Assembly (NCBI GenBank): GCA_021736615.1
Contig: JAIPFN010000267.1
Span: 1-8,130, forward strand
DNA from: Phycisphaerae bacterium
Lineage (GTDB): Bacteria; Planctomycetota; Phycisphaerae; Sedimentisphaerales; Anaerohalosphaeraceae
Length of the DNA stretch: 8,130 nucleotides
Direction of reading: 5' to 3'
Shown here: in pieces, positions 1 through 5,760 of the stretch
How the letters are laid out: the number at the start of each line of letters is the position of its first letter
Numbering within the stretch: position 1 is the stretch's first letter
Notes under the pieces: model-generated
The model's input: only the letters and a program-made list of their open reading frames with translations
Databases searched by the model: none
What the model was told of the DNA's origin: nothing
Position numbers and translations under genes: made by a program

Positions 1-424
1 TGCGGTCATACTTATGATTCTCCTGACACGAAAGATATGTCAGATCGTAGCATTCCCGGCAGCCAAAGAATTCACCGCCGTGAGGAAGGTAAAGTTTACT
101 GCACCGATTCCCGCAGTAAACTCCATTCTTACTCAATGGACACAAAAACCACCACCGAGAACCCCCAAATCGGCAAGGCATCCGCTCAAGAGCCACTGTA
201 TACTTAATGCCGCCATCTTTTATAATAAGCCTTCCACCGTTGTTAATAATCAGAGCCTCACCTAATACTCGGCCAGCAGCATTCCTCCAGTAAACCCGCA
301 CACTGTCGACACCGCTGAATAACCCGGCAATCCTCAACTGCTTACCATTTAAAACCCGACACTGCTCAACCGAAATCTTTCGATTTAACACGTCACACCA
401 AGCACCGCTACCAAATCCGCCCAT
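1..424 (-). CDS. Cys-rich 'GGFGSG' hypothetical protein, partial (3' end outside window)
   Basis: The minus-strand frame starts at an ATG at 424-422 and stays open to the window edge, giving 141 codons without a stop. An excellent AGGAGG Shine-Dalgarno (436-431) lies 6 nt upstream. The protein begins MGGFGSGAW. It later has a Cys cluster that looks like a zinc ribbon: C95, C104, C108, then C122-x2-C125 and C133, inside the segment 'KLYLPHGGEFFGCRECYDL'. I recognise this layout (GGFGSG-x-W start, CP...C...KLYLP-x-GG-x-x-FGC-x-x-C-x-DLTY) as a widespread uncharacterised family often seen in mobile or strain-variable DNA. A nucleic-acid-binding role is only a guess from the Cys pairs. The gene lies 15 bp after the stop of the small gene to its right, so the two are probably cotranscribed. 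It can be missed by ORF callers because its stop lies outside the window. Confidence 0.82.
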   Translation of the reverse strand, partial: MGGFGSGAWCDVLNRKISVEQCRVLNGKQLRIAGLFSGVDSVRVYWRNAAGRVLGEALIINNGGRLIIKDGGIKYTVALERMPCRFGGSRWWFLCPLSKNGVYCGNRCSKLYLPHGGEFFGCRECYDLTYLSCQENHKYDR

Positions 425-430
425 GAGATT

Positions 431-436
431 CCTCCT
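431..436 (-). promoter_or_regulatory. Strong Shine-Dalgarno of the Cys-rich gene
   Basis: AGGAGG on the minus strand, 6 nt before the ATG at 424. It fixes that start codon and lies in the 15-bp gap after the upstream stop. It is clearly stronger than the ribosome sites of the plus-strand genes in this window, which fits an origin of this gene pair elsewhere. Confidence 0.75.
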
Positions 437-439
437 AAA

Positions 440-793
440 TTATTTACTAACCTGATCATTAACGGCGATTGCGGCAGACTCTACCAAAGTCAAAATAGCC
501 TGCCTAATATGTTCGGGAAGATCAGTCCAGTTTTCTATTACCTGCATAAGCTCAGGATTTTTTTGAAGCAGATGCACCGGATTCTGCACCATTGCTATTG
601 TTGAGTAATTGAGTGTTGTGTCGCTAACTTCTTTGCCTTGAAATACTTCTGGCGATTTCTCGTTTGGATGTTCGAATCCAGCCCGGCCCATTTGATTCAT
701 TAAGCCTGCGTCTCGCATAGAGTCGCAGGCTTTTGTTTTTTCTGTATTTTCACCGCAAAAACTGATCCTTTTCTTCTTCCGGGGTCGGTTCAA
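440..793 (-). CDS. Small hypothetical protein, mobile-element associated; start uncertain, 5' part probably artefactual
   Basis: The full open frame is 117 codons (stop at 442-440), but only the C-terminal half looks like protein: 'NPELMQVIENWTDLPEHIRQAIL' with TLVES after it, a short amphipathic-helix pattern (ELxxVIxxWxxLPExIRxxIL). I associate this pattern with small ORFs and tails near tyrosine-integrase elements in Planctomycetota; that is from memory, not a search. The N-terminal half reads through a truncated regulator gene out of frame, then an intrinsic-terminator hairpin (translated as KACDSMRDAGL), then the antisense of a tRNA 3' end (translated as GRAGFEHP). Plausible true starts are ATG 700, 691 or 592; none has a good ribosome site. 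It is followed after 15 bp by the Cys-rich gene, with which it probably forms one transcript. The function is unknown. Confidence 0.45.
   Translation of the reverse strand: MNRPRKKKRISFCGENTEKTKACDSMRDAGLMNQMGRAGFEHPNEKSPEVFQGKEVSDTTLNYSTIAMVQNPVHLLQKNPELMQVIENWTDLPEHIRQAILTLVESAAIAVNDQVSK
671..690 (+). other. Possible tRNA 3'-end remnant / attachment-site half
   Basis: The stretch TTCGAATCCAGCCCGGCCCA reads as a T-loop (TTCGAAT), the 3' half of a T-stem (CCAGC), a 7-nt acceptor 3' strand (CCGGCCC) and an A discriminator. A matching 5' acceptor strand (GGGCCGG) and a 5' T-stem half (GCTGG) are both absent upstream, so it is not a complete tRNA. A 3' tRNA piece followed 11 nt later by a strong same-strand terminator is the usual look of a chromosomal tRNA end left beside an element that integrated in the tRNA gene. 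No CCA is encoded after it. The tRNA identity cannot be told. Confidence 0.45.
702..741 (+). terminator. Intrinsic terminator (plus strand) after the tRNA-like tail
   Basis: Arms AAGCCTGCG (702-710) and CGCAGGCTT (724-732) pair perfectly. An inner CTC/GAG extension closes on a GCATA loop, and a T-rich run (731-741, one G) follows. On the minus strand there is no comparable U-tract, so it serves rightward transcription. No complete plus-strand gene precedes it in the window. The only candidate upstream unit is the tRNA-like 3' tail ending at 690. Confidence 0.82.
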
Positions 794-992
794 GCATTAT
801 AATTCCATCGACATTGAATTTCCTGGCCCAATAAACAACATTGCGGGGTTTGTCAGCAAGGTAGTACGGAGGTTTTCGGTAAAACATCCAGGGCCCATGC
901 AATGTGGCGTATTTGACGATCCTTCGCATCAGCGATCTTCCCCATACTTCTGATATGTCGAGGTTTAACAGGATTTTTGGTAATTTTTCCAT
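750..992 (-). pseudogene. XylR/AraC-type transcriptional regulator, N-terminal fragment
   Basis: Eighty codons run from ATG 992 to a stop at 752-750. The sequence MEKLPKILLNLDISEVWGRS, followed by LMRRIVKYATLHGPWMFYRKPP and a 'VDGIIM' strand, matches the start of the periplasmic-binding-protein-like sensor domain of XylR-type AraC regulators. Such proteins are usually near 380 residues, with a C-terminal pair of helix-turn-helix motifs. Here nearly all of the sensor and the whole DNA-binding part are missing. Family-like sequence stops near residue 72 (about nt 775), after which it becomes Glu/Lys-rich and ends just before the terminator hairpin. The gene is divergent from the rhamnosidase operon and separated from it by a 183-bp control region, the normal place for its regulator. 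I infer a once-intact local activator cut by a rearrangement. The fragment could not bind DNA as an AraC protein. Confidence 0.75.
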
Positions 993-1038
993 GCGTTTTC
1001 TCGAAATCTCATGTTAACGTTTGTATTTTCTTGATAAT

Positions 1039-1095
1039 TGCACGAAAATCAACACTAAATGGCACGAAATGATTAAAGATTGGCGTGAATTGACG
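1039..1095 (+). promoter_or_regulatory. Triple direct-repeat operator, probable AraC/XylR-type binding site
   Basis: Three similar half-sites lie in the same orientation: TGCACGAAAATCA (1039), GGCACGAAATGAT (1061) and GGCGTGAATTGAC (1082). Start-to-start spacings are 22 and 21 bp, about two helical turns, so all would face one side of the helix. Direct repeats on a ~21-bp pitch are the usual binding pattern of dimeric AraC/XylR proteins. They sit between the truncated XylR-type gene and the rhamnosidase gene. The third repeat ends 27 bp before the -10 box, a position suited to activation at a promoter with a poor -35 element. Confidence 0.6.
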
Positions 1096-1122
1096 TTGCT
1101 TAAGTTTGTTTTTCGGCTAAAC

Positions 1123-1128
1123 TATAAT
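1123..1128 (+). promoter_or_regulatory. -10 box of the rhamnosidase promoter
   Basis: A perfect TATAAT lies 48 bp before the rhamnosidase ATG. At 17-bp spacing the -35 position (1100-1105) reads TTAAGT, which is a poor match to TTGACA. This fits a promoter that depends on an activator bound to the direct repeats just upstream. The predicted transcript start is near 1135. Confidence 0.55.
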
Positions 1129-1162
1129 GCTATGCTCAAGAGAAATAAACTGGAAGTTTTTT

Positions 1163-1168
1163 AGGAAA
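1163..1168 (+). promoter_or_regulatory. Ribosome binding site of the rhamnosidase gene
   Basis: AGGAAA with 7 nt to ATG 1176. A nearby ATG at 1171 is followed at once by a stop (ATG AAA TGA), so 1176 is the only sensible start. The tiny upstream frame overlaps it and might slightly reduce initiation. Confidence 0.6.
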
Positions 1169-1175
1169 CAATGAA

Positions 1176-3944
1176 ATGAACCGAGCCAAAATAATTTCAG
1201 CAGTAATTTTAACAGGTGTCCTTTTGGTAGTGATATCCTATACTCAATCCAACGCCGGCATACAATCATCGGGGCCTGAACTGCTCAGACCTGCTGATCT
1301 TCGATGCGAGTACCTGGTAAATCCTTTGGGTATAGACGTTGCCAAGCCTCGTTTGAGTTGGTTGTGTCAGTCCAGTAAGCGTGGTCAGAAGCAGACCGCC
1401 TATCGTGTGCTTGTGGCAAGTTCTCGTGAGAAACTGGATGGAAATGTCGGTGACCTTTGGGATTCCGGCAAGGTGCAATCGGATAAGTCCATTCATGTTG
1501 CTTACGATGGCAAAGGGCTAAAGTCTCGCATGCAGTGCTTCTGGAAGGTTTGTGTATGGGATAAAGATTCTAATGTGTCCAGATGGAGTGAACCGGCTGA
1601 GTGGTCGATGGGGCTTTTGAAACCCGAGGACTGGAGTGCTAAGTGGATTACTAATCCGGCTCCTAAACGCTTGTCTCATCCGTGGCTGCGTCGCAGATTT
1701 GACTTGAAAGAATATGTTGAGCGAGCAGTGATACATGTCAACACCCCGTCATATTATGAGCTTCGAATCAACGGCAAAAAGATAAGTCCCTATGTTCTTA
1801 CGCCCGGCGGTTCTCAAATACAGAAGCGTTTTCTTGTCAATAGCTATGACGTTACATCTTTACTGGTTAAAGGTGAAAACTGTATCGCACTTTGGATGGG
1901 GCCGGGTTGGTATCAGGCCAGAAACGGCAATAAGTACAACTCGCCGATACTTCGGGCGCAACTTGATATTCAAACTCCCTCGGGGCTGACCGTGATCGGT
2001 ACGGATTCACGCTGGCGTGTTAAAGAAAGCTGCATCTCTCAGATCGGCGGTTGGAAATGGAACGACTTTGGCGGTGAACATTACGACGGGCGCGAATTTG
2101 TGCCGGGCTGGGATAAGGCTGATTTAGATGATTCTAAATGGCTGGTAGCCGGTGAGATTGATGCACCAAATGTGGAACATTCATGGCAGGGGTGTGAAAG
2201 CGTACGGCCGAGTTCGCCTGTGTCGCCGAAGAAGATTTTTCAGCTTAAAAATGGTAAATGGGTCATTGATTTTGGCCGTCCATTGACCGGCTGGATGCGG
2301 TTGCACATGCATGATCTTAAAGAAGGCCAAGAGGTGAAAATTATCTATGCTGATATCAATGACAATGAGAATGTCAGGGAACTGGCTCATATGGCCAACT
2401 CCGACGGTTTTCAGAGCTTCAATCAAAACGATGTATTCATTAGTGCGGGTAATGCTAAGGAAACGTTTTGCTCAAAATTCAATTACCACAGCTTTCGTTA
2501 CGCCGTGATCTCCGGGCTAGCCCGCCAGCCCGGTTTGGATGATGCCGTAGCAATGATGGTCGAGCCTGAACTTGAATCTGCTGGGTCGTTTGAATGCTCC
2601 AACGATCTTTTCAATCAGATTCATGAAATAACCAGATATACGCTTCGCACACAGAATCCGGGTCTGGCTTTGGGGACGGGCGAAGCACGTGAAAAATCGG
2701 CATACGGTGACGGAGGTGCTCATCTTTCCGGGTATCTCTATAATTTTAAATGCGATGCGAACTTACGCAAATGGATTCGAGACTGGAGGGATTGCCAGCG
2801 TCAAGACGGATGGTTTAGGCATACCGCACCTGCTTTTGAAGATCATGGCGGCGGTCCGGCATGGGGAGGACAGGTTACCGAACTGGTTCGTCGCATGCAT
2901 CTCTATTATGGAGATAACGACATTGTCGAGCAGATGTATGACAGGCTCAGCAAGTACGTAGACTTCCTTGAAAGCAAAACACGCGATGGTATTCTACGAT
3001 CTTACACGCCCACCAAACGCGGAGAGGATTGGATGTTTATCGGCGACTGGGTACGTCCTCACAAAGTTCCGGGTAAAGGGTTCTATATGGACACGAAAGA
3101 GGAACGTGAGTTCTTCAACAATTGCTATCTCGCGATGTTATGGCAGCAGCTTCAGGATTATGCCGAAAGCCTCGGTCGGGACGATGAATACAAACGCTGC
3201 AGTGAGCATCTGGCGAGCATTCGTCCGCTCATTCATAAAACATTTTACCTGGCAGATAAAGGTACATACACATTCAATAACCAGAGTTGCCTGGCTATGG
3301 CTCTTTATGCCGGTATTCCTCCTGTAAAGCTTCGTTCGAAAATACTGGCGCAGTTGGAACAGGAAATTGTGGTCAACAAAAAAGGGCATCTTGACACGGG
3401 GTTACTGGGGACATTTATTATGCTCGACCTGTTGATCAAAGAGGGGCGTAATGACCTCATTGAATTGATAATGGGACAGACAACCTATCCCGGGTGGGGG
3501 TTTCTGGCTAAGGAAATGGGCCTGAACACATGGCCCGAAACATGGAGCGGATGGGGCAGCCATGTTATCCTTGTTACAGCAACTCCGGGAGCATGGTTCT
3601 TTGAGGGACTTGGAGGCATTTTACCTGACTATGAACATCCAGGTTTCAAGAATGTGATTCTTCGCCCGGGGCTTGTTAAGAGTGTTGATTGGGTCAAATG
3701 CAGCTACGAATCGCCATACGGCAAGATTATCAGCGATTGGAAGATAGAAGCCGGTAATTTTAAATGGAAAGTAACCGTCCCGCCGAATTCCACGGCAACG
3801 GTCTATGTGCCCGGCAATGATGTAACCGAAGGCGGATTGCCCGCTGCCAAGGCCGAGGGTGTTACCTTCCTGCGTATGGAAAAGAATAAAGCAATGTTCA
3901 AAGTTCAGTCAGGGAAATACGAGTTTAGGTCGGTTATAAATTGA
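1176..3944 (+). CDS. Exported alpha-L-rhamnosidase, GH78 family
   Basis: The enzyme should hydrolyse terminal alpha-L-rhamnose from glycans or glycosides by an inverting mechanism outside the cytoplasm. It has 922 residues, normal for bacterial GH78. Residues 1-28 form a signal peptide (hydrophobic core IISAVILTGVLLVVI, cleavage near SNA-G). Then come an N-terminal Ig-like domain (~37-150, 'LRCEYLVNPLGIDVAKPRLSW'-type opening), a Bac_rhamnosid_N-like lectin fold (~157-335), a second beta-sandwich (~345-460, around 'VIDFGRPLTGW'), the (alpha/alpha)6 catalytic barrel (~467-830) and a C-terminal beta domain (~832-915). The usual DCPxREKxGWxGD motif appears as TGEAREKSAYGD, which keeps the probable general acid E506 and D512 but not the first Asp. 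The base region is 'NTWPETWSGWGSH', with E788 the likely base. It is the first gene of an operon with the URO-D-like gene 28 bp downstream. The family is secure; exact linkage specificity is not. Confidence 0.9.
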   Translation: MNRAKIISAVILTGVLLVVISYTQSNAGIQSSGPELLRPADLRCEYLVNPLGIDVAKPRLSWLCQSSKRGQKQTAYRVLVASSREKLDGNVGDLWDSGKVQSDKSIHVAYDGKGLKSRMQCFWKVCVWDKDSNVSRWSEPAEWSMGLLKPEDWSAKWITNPAPKRLSHPWLRRRFDLKEYVERAVIHVNTPSYYELRINGKKISPYVLTPGGSQIQKRFLVNSYDVTSLLVKGENCIALWMGPGWYQARNGNKYNSPILRAQLDIQTPSGLTVIGTDSRWRVKESCISQIGGWKWNDFGGEHYDGREFVPGWDKADLDDSKWLVAGEIDAPNVEHSWQGCESVRPSSPVSPKKIFQLKNGKWVIDFGRPLTGWMRLHMHDLKEGQEVKIIYADINDNENVRELAHMANSDGFQSFNQNDVFISAGNAKETFCSKFNYHSFRYAVISGLARQPGLDDAVAMMVEPELESAGSFECSNDLFNQIHEITRYTLRTQNPGLALGTGEAREKSAYGDGGAHLSGYLYNFKCDANLRKWIRDWRDCQRQDGWFRHTAPAFEDHGGGPAWGGQVTELVRRMHLYYGDNDIVEQMYDRLSKYVDFLESKTRDGILRSYTPTKRGEDWMFIGDWVRPHKVPGKGFYMDTKEEREFFNNCYLAMLWQQLQDYAESLGRDDEYKRCSEHLASIRPLIHKTFYLADKGTYTFNNQSCLAMALYAGIPPVKLRSKILAQLEQEIVVNKKGHLDTGLLGTFIMLDLLIKEGRNDLIELIMGQTTYPGWGFLAKEMGLNTWPETWSGWGSHVILVTATPGAWFFEGLGGILPDYEHPGFKNVILRPGLVKSVDWVKCSYESPYGKIISDWKIEAGNFKWKVTVPPNSTATVYVPGNDVTEGGLPAAKAEGVTFLRMEKNKAMFKVQSGKYEFRSVIN

Positions 3945-3960
3945 AGCTGAAATAATATTA

Positions 3961-3964
3961 AGGA
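3961..3964 (+). promoter_or_regulatory. Ribosome binding site deciding the start of the URO-D-like gene
   Basis: AGGA lies 8 nt before ATG 3973. A TTG at 3967 in the same frame would sit only 2 nt from it, and ATG 3976 is the next possibility. ATG 3973 is therefore the best start. Confidence 0.5.
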
Positions 3965-3972
3965 ATTTGATT

Positions 3973-5106
3973 ATGATGACGTCAAAAGAACGTGTTTTAG
4001 GGGCGTTTGATCGAACCGGTTACGATCGTATTCCGATCAAGCATGAGGGGACTCCTGAGATCAACCATATGATCATGGATCATTTCGGCCTTTCGAATAT
4101 GGAGCAGCTTTTGCGGGTTGTCGGTGAGGATTTTCGTTATGTCGAGCCTGAATATATTGGTCCGGAGCTAAGGACTTTTCCGGATGGCAGTGTGGAGGGG
4201 TATTTTGGCGAGCGGTATACTTACGCTGAGTTCGAGGGGGGAAAATACCTGGAGTCCAGCTATCAGCCGTTTGCCGGTATAGACAAACTTGAGGATCTGG
4301 ACCGCTCGCATTTTCCGACCGCCGACTGGTTTGATTATTCAACTATCAAGCAGCAGTGCGAAAAGCTTAAAGATTACGCGGTTGTCTGCGGTACTCCGGG
4401 CGATACAGATTTTATCAACGGTATAGCGCGTGCTCGCGGTATGGAACAGGTTTTGATGGATCTGATCGATAGCAATCCTGTGTATCTTGCAATAATGGAC
4501 GCTCGCTTTGAATTTTATTACGAGCAGCACAGACGGATGCTCGAAGCTGCCGGCGGTTTGATCGATTTTGCTCATATCGGTGAAGATTACGGAACGCAAA
4601 ACGGTTTGATGATCAGCAAAGATATTTTCGAAAAGCATTTTTCCGAAAAGTATAAAAAATATGCCGACATGGTGCACAGCTACGGTGCCAAGGTCATGCA
4701 GCATATTTGCGGGTGCTGTTATGAACTGCTGCCGCGTTTGATAGAGCTTGGTCTTGACGTGTACGACGTTGTTCAGCCGACGACGCCTGAGATGGATATT
4801 GCTAATCTTCAAAAGCAGTTTGGCGACAAGCTGGTATTTTGCGGGTCTATGTGTGTCCAGACAACTTTGGCATGGGGCAAACCCGAGGACGTTGAAAGGG
4901 AAGTAAAACGCCGTCTGGAACTATTCCCGAAGGGCGGGCTTTTCCTGGGGCCTACGCATGCGATACAGGTTGGCTCGCCGCTGGAAAATATTCTCGCACT
5001 GTATAGAGCGGCAGGGAGTCTGACTGAAAACATAGACGATTCGATCCTGAGCATCCAGGAAGACGGCGGCGATGTCGACAAGATCAATATGTCAAAGCTT
5101 TATTAG
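3973..5106 (+). CDS. Uroporphyrinogen decarboxylase-like protein (MtaA/CmuA-type methyltransferase fold)
   Basis: This is a 377-residue cytoplasmic TIM-barrel protein with no signal peptide. It belongs to the URO-D superfamily but is not HemE: the HemE N-terminal Arg-rich substrate motif (MRQAGRY type) is absent, and the opening 'MTSKERVLGAFDRTGYDRIP' is the form seen in corrinoid/CoM methyltransferase relatives. Possible zinc ligands are H244-x-C246 in 'MQHICGCC', with C248/C249 beside them, C290 and C294 in 'FCGSMC', and H329 in 'GPTHAIQ' near the C-terminus. In MtaA-like enzymes an HxC...C site activates a thiol for methyl transfer. No corrinoid protein or reactivase gene is in the window. 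It sits 28 bp after the rhamnosidase gene, so it is almost certainly cotranscribed. Such genes recur beside sulfatases and glycosidases in Planctomycetota and Lentisphaerota without a proven role; demethylation of O-methylated sugars is my inference. Confidence 0.85.
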   Translation: MMTSKERVLGAFDRTGYDRIPIKHEGTPEINHMIMDHFGLSNMEQLLRVVGEDFRYVEPEYIGPELRTFPDGSVEGYFGERYTYAEFEGGKYLESSYQPFAGIDKLEDLDRSHFPTADWFDYSTIKQQCEKLKDYAVVCGTPGDTDFINGIARARGMEQVLMDLIDSNPVYLAIMDARFEFYYEQHRRMLEAAGGLIDFAHIGEDYGTQNGLMISKDIFEKHFSEKYKKYADMVHSYGAKVMQHICGCCYELLPRLIELGLDVYDVVQPTTPEMDIANLQKQFGDKLVFCGSMCVQTTLAWGKPEDVEREVKRRLELFPKGGLFLGPTHAIQVGSPLENILALYRAAGSLTENIDDSILSIQEDGGDVDKINMSKLY

Positions 5107-5111
5107 TTGAC

Positions 5112-5137
5112 TCAAACTGACAGGTTGGCCAGTTTGA
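5112..5137 (+). terminator. Hairpin ending the rhamnosidase/URO-D operon
   Basis: Arms TCAAACTG (5112-5119) and CAGTTTGA (5130-5137) pair perfectly; an A.C mismatch and one more C-G pair can extend the stem. It begins 5 nt after the stop codon. No T-run follows, so it may act as an RNA 3'-end stabiliser or a factor-assisted terminator, not a classical one. The arms match those of the hairpin after the esterase gene. Confidence 0.55.
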
Positions 5138-5138
5138 A

Positions 5139-5163
5139 ATTACGAATTACGAATTACGAATTA
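5139..5163 (+). repeat. 7-bp short tandem repeat (ATTACGA x3.6)
   Basis: ATTACGA is repeated at 5139, 5146 and 5153 without any change, followed by ATTA at 5160-5163. It lies directly after the operon-end hairpin. It resembles the heptanucleotide short tandem repeats known from cyanobacterial intergenic DNA. There is no sign that it is transcribed or coding. Confidence 0.85.
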
Positions 5164-5283
5164 AGGTTTCGACCTTACGGCCGAGGCATTTTAATTTTTA
5201 CATTGAGGACGCATAATTTACCAAATTTGACGTTGGCGTCTAAATAAACTCTCTCACGAAATCCGGATTTTACGGAATAAGTC

Positions 5284-5311
5284 TTGCAACAAGAGAGGAA
5301 TTTATTATAAT
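5284..5311 (+). promoter_or_regulatory. Candidate sigma-70-type promoter upstream of the esterase region
   Basis: TTGCAA (5284-5289), a 16-bp spacer and a perfect TATAAT (5306-5311). If used, transcription would start near 5318 and leave about 440 nt before the esterase ATG, probably covering the decayed signal-peptide ORF. It may be the old promoter of that broken gene. Confidence 0.4.
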
Positions 5312-5701
5312 GGAACTTGTATATGCAATGTGTCATGTTTAGTTGTTTTTGTGTATGAAATAACGGCTTTGGTGGTTTCGGCTTATGCCAAGCTGATTAT
5401 TGTGAATGACGATTATACGGCAAGGTCACGGATTTCTTATATGATGAATCGGTTTCGAAATAATCGATAACTTTAAATAACATGTGGTTTGTGATGAAAA
5501 AAAAGTTCTTCCTTACAGCAAAATTATTTGTCATCGCAGCAATTTATAGTGATTTATTGCAGGCCGCCTCGGGCATCTTCAGTGTTAATTTTTATAGTAG
5601 GTGTTCCCTATCCGCTTGGCTGGATGACGTTGCGTGAAAGTAAGAAATATGTCATCGGCGAGCACTGGGATGGCACACGTACAATTTATATGCGGGTCAG
5701 A

Positions 5702-5748
5702 TTTGACCAATTTAACAGCAGCAGCGGTAAGTTTGAGTTATTTAACAG
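5702..5748 (+). repeat. Two direct copies of TTTGA-N4-TTTAACAG
   Basis: The 17-bp pattern occurs at 5702-5718 and 5732-5748, 13 of 13 specified positions identical, with a 30-bp pitch. The second copy ends one base before the ribosome site of the esterase gene. It may be a small duplication or a paired binding site. Confidence 0.45.
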
Positions 5749-5753
5749 AAAGG
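5749..5753 (+). promoter_or_regulatory. Ribosome binding site of the esterase gene
   Basis: AAAGG with 7 nt to ATG 5761. It supports the start that gives a clean signal peptide. Confidence 0.5.
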
Positions 5754-5760
5754 TTTTAAA

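Larger units (their letters stand above)
5138..5760. other. Degenerate intergenic region of ~620 bp
   Basis: No intact recognisable gene is present. From left to right it holds the 7-bp tandem repeat, a candidate promoter (5284-5311), a weak GTG-start frame of 46 codons (5330-5470, hydrophobic N-terminus, no good ribosome site), a signal-peptide ORF that seems frameshifted (5494-5637, continued in another frame to 5776), and a duplicated 17-bp motif just before the esterase ribosome site. A small CACGAAATC (5255-5263) resembles the half-sites upstream of the rhamnosidase gene, but it is alone. Repeats and broken frames suggest gene decay. Confidence 0.6.

Noticed and set aside
14..265. Plus-strand ORF at the left edge
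   Set aside because: It is the antisense of the Cys-rich minus-strand gene, which has a strong ribosome site and family-like sequence; the plus frame shows no protein-like pattern.
630..690. Complete tRNA gene on the plus strand
   Set aside because: The T-loop and 3' acceptor strand are present, but the 5' T-stem half, anticodon arm and 5' acceptor strand (GGGCCGG) cannot be found upstream.
5164..5188. Second terminator (TCGACC/GGCCGA hairpin) near the tandem repeat
   Set aside because: The stem is short with an A.C mismatch on the plus strand and no clean T-run at the right distance.
5310..5342. Ten-codon leader ORF after a GAGAGGA sequence
   Set aside because: It overlaps the predicted -10 box, so it would not lie wholly in that transcript, and there is no attenuator-like structure or regulatory residue run.
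5330..5470. GTG-start frame of 46 codons with a hydrophobic N-terminus
   Set aside because: No ribosome site, no recognisable family and low-quality composition; mentioned only under the degenerate region.
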